Shown here: in pieces, positions 18,631 to 28,287 of the stretch
Layout: every line of letters starts with the position of its first letter
Position numbering within the stretch: the first letter of the stretch is position 1
Assembly: GCF_003646465.1 (NCBI RefSeq)
Contig: NZ_QZEX01000004.1
Coordinates: 124,001 to 188,000, forward strand
DNA length: 64,000 nucleotides
Direction: 5' to 3'
Source of the DNA: Chachezhania antarctica
GTDB lineage: Bacteria > Pseudomonadota > Alphaproteobacteria > Rhodobacterales > Rhodobacteraceae
The notes under the pieces: model-generated
Seen by the model: the letters and a program-made list of their open reading frames with translations, nothing else
The model's database searches: none
Told to the model about the DNA's origin: nothing
Made by a program: the position numbers and the translations under genes

Positions 18631-18747
18631 GGGGGCTCTGCCCCCGCCCGAGCCTGCGGCTCGGACTCCCCCGGAGTATTTGGTGAAGAAACAAGAAGGG
18701 GGAGCGCGCCCCTGCTTCTTCTTTCTCCAAATACTCCCGCCGGAGGC
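18631..18747. repeat. Dispersed structured repeat, longest copy
   Basis: From left to right: hairpin GGGGG-CTCTG-CCCCC (18631-18645), hairpin CCGAGCC-TGC-GGCTCGG (18648-18664), CTCCCCCGGAGTATTTGG, an A/G-rich run ending AAGAAG at 18698, then the inverted arm CTTCTTCTTTCTCCAAATAC and TCCCGCCGGAGGC to 18747. The left part aligns with the copy at 24331-24396, but hairpin 2 has a different sequence there that still pairs. The element fills most of the 316-base gap between ogt and the Gre-like gene, where no other feature is seen. Confidence 0.75.
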
Positions 18748-18919
18748 ATCCGACAGAGAGGCTGGCACGTCGCTCGATCGGGGAGACCCGGCAGCAACGC
18801 GCCCCGGGAGGCGTTCCTTCGCGAGACGGCAACCAACGCAAAATCGTCGGCGCCGGATTGAACTTGGCCCTCCCTGTGATCACATCAACAGGAAACCGAA
18901 AATGAAGGAGGGCGGAGCG

Positions 18920-19387
18920 ATGAGCCAACCCCAAGACCGGGCCGCGCTGAAGGCGGCGATCTATGCGCGGATGATGGAGATGGAAGCGCAGGAGCTGGAA
19001 GTGGCGAAGGAGCACTATCGCAGCTACCTCAGCGATGCTTCCCTGGGGCAGGGCGCCCAGGCGGATCGCGGGGCGGTAGCGGAAGCCAGCGAAAGTCTTG
19101 AGCTGGCGCACAGTTTCGACCACCCGGTGCAGACGCACCAGGCCAAGATCGACGCGCTGGAGAACCTGGATTTCGAGGTCACGGATGAAGTCGGACCGGG
19201 GGCGGTTGTCGCGTTCTCGGGCAAGAACTTTGTCGTCGCGGTCTCGACCAGCGCCTTCGAGGTCGAGGGCGGGAAGTACATGGGGATCTCGGAGCAGAGC
19301 CCGATCTACCAGGCCATGCGCGGGCTGACCGAAGGCGAAAGCTTTACCTTCAACGGACGCGAGGTTGAGCTGGACGAGGTTTTCTAG
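18920..19387 (+). CDS. GreA/GreB-like transcription elongation factor family protein
   Basis: Protein of 155 residues. The N-terminal half is helical and Glu/Ala-rich (MEMEAQELEVAKEHYRSYL), and the C-terminal half resembles the FKBP-like Gre domain (VGPGAVVAFSGKNFVVAVST, then FNGREVELDEVF). It looks like a divergent member that is common in this family of bacteria; RNA polymerase binding is inferred and the usual N-terminal coiled coil is short. ATG 18920 follows GGAGGGCGGAG. Its TAG stop and the xerC stop on the other strand share the palindrome CTAG at 19384-19387. Confidence 0.7.
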   Translation: MSQPQDRAALKAAIYARMMEMEAQELEVAKEHYRSYLSDASLGQGAQADRGAVAEASESLELAHSFDHPVQTHQAKIDALENLDFEVTDEVGPGAVVAFSGKNFVVAVSTSAFEVEGGKYMGISEQSPIYQAMRGLTEGESFTFNGREVELDEVF

Positions 19388-20325
19388 GTGTACTTGCGGG
19401 CGCGGGGATGGGCGGTCTCGTAGACGTCCATCAGCCGCGCCGCATCGACGGCGGTGTAGACCTGTGTCGTCGAAAGCGACGCATGGCCCAGCAATTCCTG
19501 TATCGCCCTGAGATCGCCGCCCGCTGACAGAAGGTGGCTGGCAAAGCTGTGGCGCAGCGCGTGGGGCGTGGCCGTAGACGGCAGCCCCATGCGCAGGCGC
19601 GCGCGGGCCATGGCGCTGCGGATCAGCCGCGGGTTCAGGGCGCCGCCGCGGGCCCCGCGGAAGAGCGGGGCGGTACGGGTGAGCTCAAAAGGGCAGAGCT
19701 CGGTATAGCGGGCCACCGCCTCGCGTGCGGCGGGCAGGACGGGCACCATGCGTTCCTTGCCGCCCTTGCCGCGGATCTTCAGGCTTTTCGGCAGCGGCAC
19801 GTCGGCGCCGGTCAGGCCCAACGCTTCGGATATCCGCAGGCCGCAGCCATACAGAACCGTCACCACCGCTGCATCGCGCGCGGCGATCCAGGGTTCGGTG
19901 GCGTCGAATTCGACCTCGCCCATCATCTCGCGCGCGGCTTCTTCGCTGAGCGGGCGGGGCAGTTTCTTCAGGAACTTGGGCGAGCGCGTGGACAGCACCG
20001 CCGTCGGCTCGAACCCTTCGCGCCGGGCCAGCCAGCGGTAGAAGCTTTTCACCGCCGAAAGTTTCCGCGCCAGCGACCGGGCCGAGATGCCGGTCTGGCG
20101 TTCCGACGACATCCACGCGCGCATGTCGGTGACGGTGATCTTTGCCAGCGCGCCCAGCCCTTCGCGTTCGCCGTGGTGGACGGTCATGAAGGACAGGAAG
20201 CCCACGACATCGCCCCGATAGGCGGTCACGGTGGCCGGGCTAGCACCATCGATGGCGGCCATCACCTCGAGCCAGGTTTGCAGCGCGTCGCGCGCGGCGG
20301 GGGAGATCAGGCCGTTTTCAGCCAT
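19384..20325 (-). CDS. xerC: Tyrosine recombinase XerC
   Basis: Protein of 313 residues for chromosome dimer resolution at dif together with XerD. It has the N-terminal SAM-like DNA-binding domain (DGASPATVTAYRGDVVGFLS) and the catalytic domain with Arg in LYGCGLRISEALGL, Lys in KIRGKGGKERMVPV, the HALRHSFASHLL box, LLGHASLSTTQ, and the nucleophile Tyr in TTQVYTAV. Length is normal. Its start overlaps the 3' end of the DUF484 gene by 19 bases, so the two are one unit, as in many proteobacteria. Confidence 0.95.
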   Translation of the reverse strand: MAENGLISPAARDALQTWLEVMAAIDGASPATVTAYRGDVVGFLSFMTVHHGEREGLGALAKITVTDMRAWMSSERQTGISARSLARKLSAVKSFYRWLARREGFEPTAVLSTRSPKFLKKLPRPLSEEAAREMMGEVEFDATEPWIAARDAAVVTVLYGCGLRISEALGLTGADVPLPKSLKIRGKGGKERMVPVLPAAREAVARYTELCPFELTRTAPLFRGARGGALNPRLIRSAMARARLRMGLPSTATPHALRHSFASHLLSAGGDLRAIQELLGHASLSTTQVYTAVDAARLMDVYETAHPRARKYT

Positions 20326-21014
20326 TGCCGCATCGTGCGCTCGAACACGCCCGCGAAGAAGCCCAGAAGGTCGGTGCCCTGCTGCGGCGAGAACTGGTGC
20401 GGGTCTTTCGCCCCCATGACCAGCATGCCCGGCAGCCGGCCGGGGCCCAGGTCGAGCACCATGCAGGCCTCGGACCCGATACTTTCGGCCTCGGGGCCGA
20501 AGACCTCGGCACCGGAATACCCGATCTCGCGCAGCACGACCCGGTGCCCACGGTCGTTTCGCCCGACATAGGCCTGCACGAAGCCGGGTTCGACCACGCG
20601 CAGGACGCGGCCCACCCGGTCGAGCGTCACGGCTTCGTCCGAACGGTCGCTTTCCAGCACCAGCCGGACGGATTCGATCCGCAGGATATCGGACACGTCG
20701 GTATCCAGGCCGGTCAGGAACCCTTCGAAATCGTCGGGATCCAGCATGCGGATGATCGCGCGGTGGATCTGGTTGGTGCCCGCGATGCTGTCATGGGCCG
20801 CGGCGATGACCGACCGGTGCAGGTTTTCCAGCCGGTCGAGCCGGGCTTCCAGCCGCTGCATGGCCATGCCACGCATGTCGACCACGTTGTGCCCGCGTTC
20901 GGTTTCGGTCGCGTCTACAAGGACCTTCATCAGGTCGGGATCGTCCAGAATCACATCCGGGCGCGTCAGAAGGGTATCCCGGATTTCGGGATCTATTTCG
21001 GCAGAACTGCTCAT
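20307..21014 (-). CDS. DUF484 family protein
   Basis: Protein of 235 residues, GAF-like in predicted fold and of unknown function. The region RLDRLENLHRSVIAAAHDSI is a helical linker seen in the family, and the C-terminal part (GSEACMVLDLGPGRLPGMLVMG, then DPHQFSPQQGTDLLGFFAGV) is the most conserved portion. DUF484 genes lie next to xerC in many proteobacteria, as here. The 285-base gap before it shows nothing I can identify. Confidence 0.85.
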   Translation of the reverse strand: MSSSAEIDPEIRDTLLTRPDVILDDPDLMKVLVDATETERGHNVVDMRGMAMQRLEARLDRLENLHRSVIAAAHDSIAGTNQIHRAIIRMLDPDDFEGFLTGLDTDVSDILRIESVRLVLESDRSDEAVTLDRVGRVLRVVEPGFVQAYVGRNDRGHRVVLREIGYSGAEVFGPEAESIGSEACMVLDLGPGRLPGMLVMGAKDPHQFSPQQGTDLLGFFAGVFERTMRQWLKTA

Positions 21015-21299
21015 CCTGTCCCCGCGTTATTGCCTGTACCGGCACGAGGGGGCGTGCCAGCCTTTGCGCCAAGCTAGCAGCCTGCCAGTTGGAAATCTTC
21101 ACAAATTTGCCGGTGGCGTGGTGGGTGTGGCGGGGAAGACTCGGCTGGCTCCACGTGCCTGGGCTTCAGCCGTTTCGCATTCGAGTGCGTCGGGCACGCA
21201 TTGCGACCGGAGCGCATGGCGAACCGGTTCGCGCCCACCCACGGGTCGGGCGCGAACCTATCTTTGATCGGGTGCCGGGCCGGAGAGGGCCCGATGCCC

Positions 21300-21953
21300 T
21301 TACAGGATCTTCTGTCCGGTCTTTTCCCAATCGGCCAGGAAGGTGGCCAGGCCCTTGTCGGTCAGCGGGTGATCGGCCAGCTTGCGGATGACTTCCGGCG
21401 GCGCGGTGATCACGTCGGCGCCGATGCGGGCGCTGTCGGCCACGTGGTTGACGGTGCGGATCGACGCGGCAAGGATCTGCGTCGTGAAGTCGAAATTGTC
21501 ATAGACGGTGCGGATGTCCTCGATCAGGTCCATGCCGTCGATGTTGATGTCGTCCAGCCGGCCGATGAAGGGCGAAATGAACGTGGCGCCCGCCTTGGCG
21601 GCCAGCAGGGCCTGATTGACCGAGAAACAGAGCGTGACATTGACCATGCGGCCTTCGTCCGACAGCACCTTGCAGGCCTTCAGCCCGTCCCAGGTCAGCG
21701 GGACCTTGACGGCGATGTTGTCGGCGATCTTGGCCAGCTTGCGGCCTTCCTCGATCATGGTTTCGGCTTCGGTCGCGACCACCTCGGCGGACACGGGACC
21801 ATCGACGATGTCGCAGATCTCCTTGGTCACTTCCAGGATGTCGCGGCCGGATTTCAGGATCAGCGACGGGTTGGTGGTGACACCGTCCACCATACCAAGA
21901 TCGTTCAGGTCCTTGATCGCGGCGATATCGGCGCTGTCGACGAAAAATTTCAT
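21300..21953 (-). CDS. tal: Transaldolase / fructose-6-phosphate aldolase family
   Basis: Protein of 217 residues of the short transaldolase type. The sequence begins [20 protein letters not shown] and contains [10 protein letters not shown], the Schiff-base lysine region [15 protein letters not shown], and [16 protein letters not shown]. Short members are either transaldolases of the pentose phosphate pathway or fructose-6-phosphate aldolases, and sequence alone does not separate them reliably. The ATG at 21951-21953 follows a GGGGACCCC stretch. It is divergent from priA, whose start is 108 bases away. Confidence 0.93.
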   Translation of the reverse strand: MKFFVDSADIAAIKDLNDLGMVDGVTTNPSLILKSGRDILEVTKEICDIVDGPVSAEVVATEAETMIEEGRKLAKIADNIAVKVPLTWDGLKACKVLSDEGRMVNVTLCFSVNQALLAAKAGATFISPFIGRLDDINIDGMDLIEDIRTVYDNFDFTTQILAASIRTVNHVADSARIGADVITAPPEVIRKLADHPLTDKGLATFLADWEKTGQKIL

Positions 21954-22061
21954 GGGGGTCCCCTTCGGGTTGGGCTTGGCACTTGCTTGTCCGGGCTTTA
22001 CCGCAGGACGCGTGATGCCGAAAGCCCCATACCACGCGGATTTCCTGCCGCGGCCCTTGCG

Positions 22062-24320
22062 ATGACCGGGCCGGGGCCCCTGTTCGGCCCGGATCCGGAT
22101 GCGCCCGACGGGCCGGAGTTCGATGGCGAACGATTCCGCGAAGATGCGCTGGTGGCGGTGCTGACGACCCAGCCGCTGGACCGGACGCTGGATTACAAGG
22201 CGCCCGAAGGCGGCTGCGCACCCGGCGATTTCGTCGAGGTGCCGCTGGGCCCCCGCCGCGTGCTGGGGGTCGTGTGGGGACCGGGCGCGGGGGATTTCGA
22301 CCGTTCGAAGATCCGCCCCGTGACCCGCGTGCTGGATGCCCCGCCCATGCGCGAGGAGATGCAGGAATTCCTGGCCCGCGCCGCCGAATACACGCTGACA
22401 CCGATGCCCGCCATGCTGCGGCTGGCCACCCGCGCGCCGGGCCTGGGCGATCCTCCGTCGATGCGGAAGGTGTTCCGGCTGGGCGATGGCACGCCGCCGC
22501 GGATGACCGACGCGCGGACCCGGGTTCTGGAGGTGCTGGAGGAACATGGCGGCGCGCACGGCCCTGCCTTCACGCTGAAGGAACTGGCCGAACTGGCGGG
22601 CGTGACACCGTCCGTCGTGAAGGGCCTCGCCGAAAGCGGCGCGGTGCGCGAAGAGGAAACCCCGCGCGACCGCCCGTTCCCCCAGCTCGATCCATCCTTG
22701 CCGGGCAAGGAACTGACCGGCGGGCAGGCGGAGGCGGCCGAGGTGCTGCGCGCGGACATGGCCACCGAAGGCTATGGTACGACTTTGCTGAAGGGCGTCA
22801 CGGGGTCCGGCAAGACCGAGGTCTATCTGGAAGCTGTCGCGGCCTGCCTGGCGTCCGGGCGGCAGGCGCTGGTGCTACTGCCGGAAATCGCACTGACGGC
22901 GGAGTTCATCACGCGGGTTCAGGCGCGGTTCGGGGCCTTGCCGGCCGAATGGCATTCCGGCGTAACGATGACCGAACGCCGCCGGGTCTGGCGCATGGCG
23001 GGGACCGGCGGAGCGCAACTGGTGGTGGGCGCGCGATCCGCCCTGTTCCTGCCGTTCGACCGTCTGGGCCTGATCGTCGTCGATGAAGAACACGACACGT
23101 CCTACAAGCAGGAAGACGGCGTTCTTTATAACGCCCGCGACATGGCCGTGCTGCGCGCGTCGCTCTGCGGGGCGCGGGTGGTTCTGGCCTCGGCCACGCC
23201 ATCGCTGGAAAGCTGGGCCAATGCGCAGGCCGGCAAGTACCGACGGCTGGATCTGCCGGCGCGGTTCGGGGCAGCCCAACTGCCCGACATGCGCGCCATC
23301 GACATGCGGGCCGAGGCTTTGCAGGCCGGGCGCTGGATCTCTCCCACCTTGCAAGGGGCGATCAAGGCGCGGCTGGAGCGGGGGGAGCAATCGCTTCTCT
23401 TCATAAACCGCCGTGGCTATGCGCCGGTGACGCTCTGCCGGGCGTGCGGCGAACAGGTGGCGTGCGATCACTGCGATGCGCGGATGGTCGAACACCGGTT
23501 CCTGAAGCGCCTGATGTGCCACCAGTGCGGCGCGTCGGCGCCCATTCCCGAGGTCTGTCCGCATTGCGGCGTCGAGGGCAAGATGGCGGCGGTGGGCCCC
23601 GGCATCGAACGGCTGGCCGAAGAAGCGGCGGCGGTCTTCCCCGATGCCCGGCTGGCTGTGCTGAGTTCCGATCTCTTCGGTTCCGCCCGCGCGCTGAAGG
23701 CAGCGATCGAGGAGATCGCGGACGGGGCCGCGGACATCATCATCGGCACGCAACTGGTGGCCAAGGGACACAATTTCCCGCGGCTGACGCTGGTGGGCGT
23801 GATCGACGCGGATCTGGGCCTGCAAGGGTCCGACCTGCGCGCGGCGGAACGGACGTTTCAGCTGATGCGGCAGGTGGCGGGTCGGGCCGGGCGGGCGGAC
23901 AAGCCGGGCGTGGCGCTGCTTCAGACCCACCAGCCCGAACACCCGGTGATCCGCGCCATCCTTGGCGGCGAGGAGGAGGCGTTCTGGTCGGCCGAGGCCG
24001 GGGAACGGCAGGCCGCCGGCGTGCCGCCCTATGGCCGGATGGCGGGGATCATCCTGTCGGGTGGCGATGTCGGGCAGGTCTTCGACCTGGGCGAGCACCT
24101 GGCGCGGAACGATGCGGCCCTGCGCAAGATCGGGGCGGAGGTTTTTGGCCCCGCGCCGGCGCCGATTGCCCGGATCCGGGGGCGGCACCGGGTGCGGCTT
24201 CTGGTGAAGGCCGACAAGGGGGCGCCGTTGCAGGCGGCGCTTGCGGCGTGGATTGCGCCGTTGCGGTTGAAGGGGGATCTGCGGTTGAGCGTCGATATCG
24301 ATCCGCAGAGCTTCTACTGA
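22062..24320 (+). CDS. priA: Primosomal protein N', replication restart helicase
   Basis: Protein of 752 residues that reloads the replisome at stalled forks. The order seen is an N-terminal 3'-end-binding domain ([18 protein letters not shown]), Walker [16 protein letters not shown], the DEEH box [12 protein letters not shown], paired zinc-binding cysteines ([15 protein letters not shown] and [18 protein letters not shown]), and motif VI in [14 protein letters not shown]. Length is normal. The ATG at 22062 is chosen because a long upstream open stretch lacks homology and would overlap the transaldolase gene. Confidence 0.96.
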   Translation: MTGPGPLFGPDPDAPDGPEFDGERFREDALVAVLTTQPLDRTLDYKAPEGGCAPGDFVEVPLGPRRVLGVVWGPGAGDFDRSKIRPVTRVLDAPPMREEMQEFLARAAEYTLTPMPAMLRLATRAPGLGDPPSMRKVFRLGDGTPPRMTDARTRVLEVLEEHGGAHGPAFTLKELAELAGVTPSVVKGLAESGAVREEETPRDRPFPQLDPSLPGKELTGGQAEAAEVLRADMATEGYGTTLLKGVTGSGKTEVYLEAVAACLASGRQALVLLPEIALTAEFITRVQARFGALPAEWHSGVTMTERRRVWRMAGTGGAQLVVGARSALFLPFDRLGLIVVDEEHDTSYKQEDGVLYNARDMAVLRASLCGARVVLASATPSLESWANAQAGKYRRLDLPARFGAAQLPDMRAIDMRAEALQAGRWISPTLQGAIKARLERGEQSLLFINRRGYAPVTLCRACGEQVACDHCDARMVEHRFLKRLMCHQCGASAPIPEVCPHCGVEGKMAAVGPGIERLAEEAAAVFPDARLAVLSSDLFGSARALKAAIEEIADGAADIIIGTQLVAKGHNFPRLTLVGVIDADLGLQGSDLRAAERTFQLMRQVAGRAGRADKPGVALLQTHQPEHPVIRAILGGEEEAFWSAEAGERQAAGVPPYGRMAGIILSGGDVGQVFDLGEHLARNDAALRKIGAEVFGPAPAPIARIRGRHRVRLLVKADKGAPLQAALAAWIAPLRLKGDLRLSVDIDPQSFY

Positions 24321-24330
24321 AGGGGTCCGG

Positions 24331-24396
24331 GGGGGCTTTACCCCCGCCCGGTTCTGGCGAACCGGACTCCCCCAAGGTATTTGGGGACCAAAGAAG
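24331..24396. repeat. Dispersed structured repeat, left half only
   Basis: Hairpin GGGGG-CTTTA-CCCCC (24331-24345), hairpin CCGGTT/AACCGG (24348-24365), CTCCCCC, then GGTATTTGGGGACCAAAGAAG to 24396. It aligns with the left half of the copy at 18631. It lies in the 88 bases between priA and the monooxygenase, so it may end one transcript or lead the next. Confidence 0.7.
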
Positions 24397-24408
24397 CGGG
24401 GGCTGTGG

Positions 24409-25527
24409 ATGCGGACGATCGTGATCGGGGCGGGGCCGGCGGGACTGGCCGTGGCGGCCTGCCTGAAGCAGGATGGGGCGGACGTGGCGGTGCTGGAGCG
24501 CGAAACCTGTGTTGGGTCGAGCTGGCATCGCCACTACGACCGGCTGCATCTGCATTCGCCGAAATGGTTGTCGTATCTGCCGGGGCGGCCGATGCCGAAG
24601 GACTGGCCGCGCTATCCGTCGCGGGGGCAGGTTGTAGAGTACCTGGAGGATTACGCGCAGGCGAACGGGCTTGCGCTTCTGTTCGGGGTCGAGGTGACGG
24701 GCGTGGCCGAGGATGGCGCGGGCTGGTCCGTGACCCACAGCGGCGGCGTTGAACGCGGCGACGTGGTGGTCTTTGCCACCGGCCTGTCGCAGCGGCCGTT
24801 TCTGCCGGAGTGGCCGGGGCAGGACGGGTTCCCGGGGCCGGTGATCCATTCGTCGGAATACCGCAACCCGGCGCCGTTCAAGGGCAAGCGCATGCTCGTC
24901 GTGGGATTCGGCAATTCCGGCGGCGAGATCGCGCTGGATCTGGCGGAGGCCGGGATGCCTGTCGATATCGCCGTGCGCAGCCCGGTGAACCTGCTGCCGA
25001 AGGAGCTGTTCGGGCGGCCGATCCAGTCGATGGGGGTCCTGCAGAAGATCTTTCCGCCGCGCGTGGCCGATGCGATTACCGCGCCGGTGCTGCGGTGGGC
25101 TTTGGGGGATTACACGGCCTACGGGCTGAGGCGCCCCGCGAAAGGGCCGGTGACGCAGATCCGCGAGGACGGGCGCGTGCCACTGATCGACATCGGTACG
25201 CTGGGCGCGATCAAGGCGGGCCGGATCACCGTCCGGCCGGGGCTGGAGGCGTTCGAGGGCAGCATCGTCCGGTTCGTCGATGGCACGACCGGCACCTATG
25301 ACGCCATCGTGCTGGCCACGGGCTACCGGGTGGATCTGCGGCCGATGCTGGGACAGGCCCGCGACGTGCTGGACGACCGGGGGCGGCCGAAGGTCTGCGG
25401 CGGGCCCTCGGCGCGCAAGGGGCTTTACTTCTGCGCCTACGCGGCTTCGACCATGGGCCAGCTTGGCCAGATCCGCATGGAGGCGCCGGCGATTGCCGAG
25501 GATGTGCGGCAGCGCGCCGCCGGGTGA
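24409..25527 (+). CDS. Flavin-containing monooxygenase-like FAD/NAD(P)-binding protein
   Basis: Protein of 372 residues. An N-terminal FAD-binding Rossmann motif GAGPAGLAVA is followed by SSWHRHYDRLHLHSPK, a pattern of class B flavin monooxygenases (YUCCA-like branch), and a second Rossmann motif VVGFGNSGGEIALDLA for NADPH at about residue 165. Near the end come VLATGYRVDL and a substrate-side region. Family members oxygenate N, S or carbonyl compounds; the substrate is not predictable. Two transporter genes follow on the same strand after 121 bases. Confidence 0.85.
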   Translation: MRTIVIGAGPAGLAVAACLKQDGADVAVLERETCVGSSWHRHYDRLHLHSPKWLSYLPGRPMPKDWPRYPSRGQVVEYLEDYAQANGLALLFGVEVTGVAEDGAGWSVTHSGGVERGDVVVFATGLSQRPFLPEWPGQDGFPGPVIHSSEYRNPAPFKGKRMLVVGFGNSGGEIALDLAEAGMPVDIAVRSPVNLLPKELFGRPIQSMGVLQKIFPPRVADAITAPVLRWALGDYTAYGLRRPAKGPVTQIREDGRVPLIDIGTLGAIKAGRITVRPGLEAFEGSIVRFVDGTTGTYDAIVLATGYRVDLRPMLGQARDVLDDRGRPKVCGGPSARKGLYFCAYAASTMGQLGQIRMEAPAIAEDVRQRAAG

Positions 25528-25648
25528 CAGATGTGAGGCCGACCCGCCGCTCGCGCACTGGTTTCGGGTGCTGCAGGCGATCTGTGCCGTGATGCAGAGC
25601 GGCCATGCGCCGTCACGTTGCATCTACCCAAACGTCAATCCCGGCGCT

Positions 25649-26893
25649 ATGGCCATAGCCATGACACGGATCGTACCCATCGCGGCGGCCGAGTCGCTGC
25701 CCTTCTGGCGACGACCGGTCAGCCTTCTCTTCGTCATGGCCTTCACGATGCCCATCGGGTTTTACGCCTGGTACGCATTGATCACGAACTTCGTGGTCGA
25801 GGTCGCGCATTTCGACGGGGCCGACAATGGCCTGCTGCACACGGTGCGCGAGATCCCGGGCTTCCTTGCCATCGGCGTGATCGCGATCATCATCTTCGTG
25901 CGCGAACAGGTGCTGGCGCTGGCCTCGCTTGTTCTGCTGGGCGTGGCCACGGCCTTCACGGCATGGATCCCGACGCTGGGCGGGATCCTGTTCCTGACTT
26001 TCTTTTCGTCGCTGGGCTTTCACTACTTCGAGACGATGAACCAGTCGCTGCAGCTGCAATGGTTGCCGAAGGAGAAGGCGCCGCAGACCTTGGGCTGGCT
26101 CATGTCGGCGGGGGCGGCGACGACCATCGTCGTGTTCGTGCTGATCGTGATGATGTGGGACACGCTGAACCTGACCTATGACATCGTGTTCATGGTCGCG
26201 GGCTTCACGACCGCGGGGATCGCCCTGTTCTGCATGTTCGCCTATCCCCAGTTCGAGGCGCCGCACCCGCAGCTGAAGCAGATGGTGCTGCGGAAACGCT
26301 ACTGGCTGTATTACGCGCTGCAGTTCATGTCCGGCGCGCGGCGGCAGATCTTCATGGTCTTCGCCGGCTTCATGATGGTCGAGAAATTCGGCTTTCAGGT
26401 GCACGAGATCACGTCGCTGTACCTGATAAACCTCGTCGTCAACATGGGCTTCGCGCCCTTCCTTGGCAAGCTGGTGGCCCGCTTCGGCGAACGCCGGGCG
26501 CTGGCCTTCGAGTACGTGGGCCTGACGCTGGTGTTCCTGGCCTATGGCGGGATCTACTGGTTCGGATGGGGCGTGATGCTGGCAGCGATCCTGTACGTGA
26601 TCGACCACATCCTGTTCGGGCTGGCGCTGGCGCTGAAGACCTATTTCCAGAAGATCGCCGATCCCGGTGATATCGCGCCTACCGCGGCCGTGGCCTTCAC
26701 GATCAACCATATCGCCGCCGTGTTCCTGCCGGTGCTGCTGGGGCTGTTGTGGCTCGTCTCGCCCTCGTCGGTGTTCGCGCTGGCAGCGGGGATGGCGATG
26801 GTGTCGCTGGGCCTGTCGCTGCTGATCCCGCGCCATCCGGAGCCCGGGCACGAAACCATCCTGTCGGCGCCGATGCCGGCCCCGGCAGAGTGA
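25649..26893 (+). CDS. MFS-type membrane transporter
   Basis: About 414 residues with roughly 12 hydrophobic segments (for example LLFVMAFTMPIGFYAWYALI, LAIGVIAIIIFV, VLYVIDH-like helices and VFLPVLLGLLWLV), typical of the major facilitator superfamily. No loop signature identifies a substrate. Starts at ATG 25649 (MAIAMTRI) or ATG 25661 are both possible. It ends 10 bases before the MATE gene, so the two are probably one transcript. Function is unknown beyond transport. Confidence 0.8.
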   Translation: MAIAMTRIVPIAAAESLPFWRRPVSLLFVMAFTMPIGFYAWYALITNFVVEVAHFDGADNGLLHTVREIPGFLAIGVIAIIIFVREQVLALASLVLLGVATAFTAWIPTLGGILFLTFFSSLGFHYFETMNQSLQLQWLPKEKAPQTLGWLMSAGAATTIVVFVLIVMMWDTLNLTYDIVFMVAGFTTAGIALFCMFAYPQFEAPHPQLKQMVLRKRYWLYYALQFMSGARRQIFMVFAGFMMVEKFGFQVHEITSLYLINLVVNMGFAPFLGKLVARFGERRALAFEYVGLTLVFLAYGGIYWFGWGVMLAAILYVIDHILFGLALALKTYFQKIADPGDIAPTAAVAFTINHIAAVFLPVLLGLLWLVSPSSVFALAAGMAMVSLGLSLLIPRHPEPGHETILSAPMPAPAE

Positions 26894-26903
26894 GGGCGCG
26901 AGA

Positions 26904-28271
26904 ATGGCCGAACAAGCACGCTTCCTGACCGGATCGACCATGGGCCATGTCGTGCGGATGACGCTGACGGGCGCCTTCGGGATGACCTTCGTCTTCGTCG
27001 TCGACGCGGCGAACCTGTTCTGGATCTCGCTTCTGGGCGATCCGCAATTGCTGGCGGCGATGGGCTTTGCCTTCGCGCTGCAGCTTGTTTCGGTGTCGAC
27101 GGGCGTGGGCATGATGATCGGCGCGGTGGCGCTGGTCTCGCGCGCCATCGGGGCGGGTGACAAGGACCGGGCGCGGCGGCTGGCGACAAGCTCGGCCATT
27201 ACCGCGTGCGGGGTGCAGGCGATTGTCGCGACGCTGTTGATCGTCTTCCGCTATCCGCTGCTGGAGCTTCTGGGCGCGAACGCGGACACGGCCGCTCTCG
27301 CCTCGCGCTACCTTGTGCTGTCGCTGCCGACGATCGCGATCATGGCCTTCGGCATGGTGGGCATGGGCACGCTGCGGGCGCAGGGCGATGCGCGGCGGTC
27401 GCTGATGGTGACGCTGTCTGCAGGCGTCGTGGCGATGATCCTTGATCCGATCATGATCTACACGCTGGAATGGGGGCTGGATGGCGCGGCCTACGGCGTG
27501 GACCTGTTCCGCCTCGTGATGTGCTTCCAGGCCCTGCGCTACACGATCTACGTGCACGACCTGATGGCCAAGCCCAGCATCGCCGACGTGGTCAACAACT
27601 TCCGCGCCCATTTCGCTGTCGCCGTGCCCGCCATCGCGACGCAGCTTTCGACGCCGGTGGGCAATGCCCTGCTGACTGCCGTGATCGCGCCTTTCGGGGA
27701 TGCCGCGATTGCCGGCTGGACCGTGATCGGCCGGATGACCGTGGTGGCCTTCGCGGGCATCTTCTCGTTGTCCGGTGCCATCGGCGGGATCTTCGGGCAG
27801 AACTACGGGGCGAAACAGCCCGAGAGGCTGCGCACGGCCTATCGCGACGCGATGATCTTCGGTGCCTGCTATACCCTGATCACGTGGCTGCTGCTGGCCT
27901 GGCTGGCCGATGGCGTGATCAACGGGCTGGGCCTGCCGGCGGAGGCCGCCGTTGTCGTCCATGCCTTCACCGATTACGCGGCAGTGGCGTTCCTGTTCGT
28001 GTCGGCGCTGTTTGTGTCCAACGCGGCTTTCAACACGCTGGGCCGGCCGCTGTGGTCGACCGGGTTCAACTGGATCCGCGACGGGATCATCACGCTGCCA
28101 CTGGGGATGGTCTTCGCGGCGTGGTACGGTGCCAATGGCGTGATCTATGCGCAGGCGGCCGCGTCGGTCCTGGTCGGCGGTGTCGCGGGCTATTGCGGCT
28201 GGCGCTATGTGCGGTATCTGAGCCGCACGATGACCGAAGAAGCCGCCGAGGCTGCACGACTGGCCGGCTAA
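26904..28271 (+). CDS. MATE-family efflux transporter
   Basis: Protein of 455 residues with about 12 membrane helices in two similar halves, seen in the repeated pattern of FVVDAANLFWISLLGDPQLL (first half) and LSGAIGGIFGQNYGAKQPER (second half, GQN-GA motif), both typical of multidrug and toxic compound extrusion proteins. They expel cationic drugs or metabolites by Na+ or H+ antiport. It is closely coupled to the MFS gene upstream and 16 bases before prmA. Confidence 0.88.
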   Translation: MAEQARFLTGSTMGHVVRMTLTGAFGMTFVFVVDAANLFWISLLGDPQLLAAMGFAFALQLVSVSTGVGMMIGAVALVSRAIGAGDKDRARRLATSSAITACGVQAIVATLLIVFRYPLLELLGANADTAALASRYLVLSLPTIAIMAFGMVGMGTLRAQGDARRSLMVTLSAGVVAMILDPIMIYTLEWGLDGAAYGVDLFRLVMCFQALRYTIYVHDLMAKPSIADVVNNFRAHFAVAVPAIATQLSTPVGNALLTAVIAPFGDAAIAGWTVIGRMTVVAFAGIFSLSGAIGGIFGQNYGAKQPERLRTAYRDAMIFGACYTLITWLLLAWLADGVINGLGLPAEAAVVVHAFTDYAAVAFLFVSALFVSNAAFNTLGRPLWSTGFNWIRDGIITLPLGMVFAAWYGANGVIYAQAAASVLVGGVAGYCGWRYVRYLSRTMTEEAAEAARLAG

Positions 28272-28287
28272 GCCAAGGGAAGATCCC

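Noticed and set aside
19384-20325. XerC as a mobile-element integrase
   Set aside because: The DUF484 neighbour, normal length and typical sequence fit chromosomal XerC; no attachment-site duplication or cargo genes are seen.
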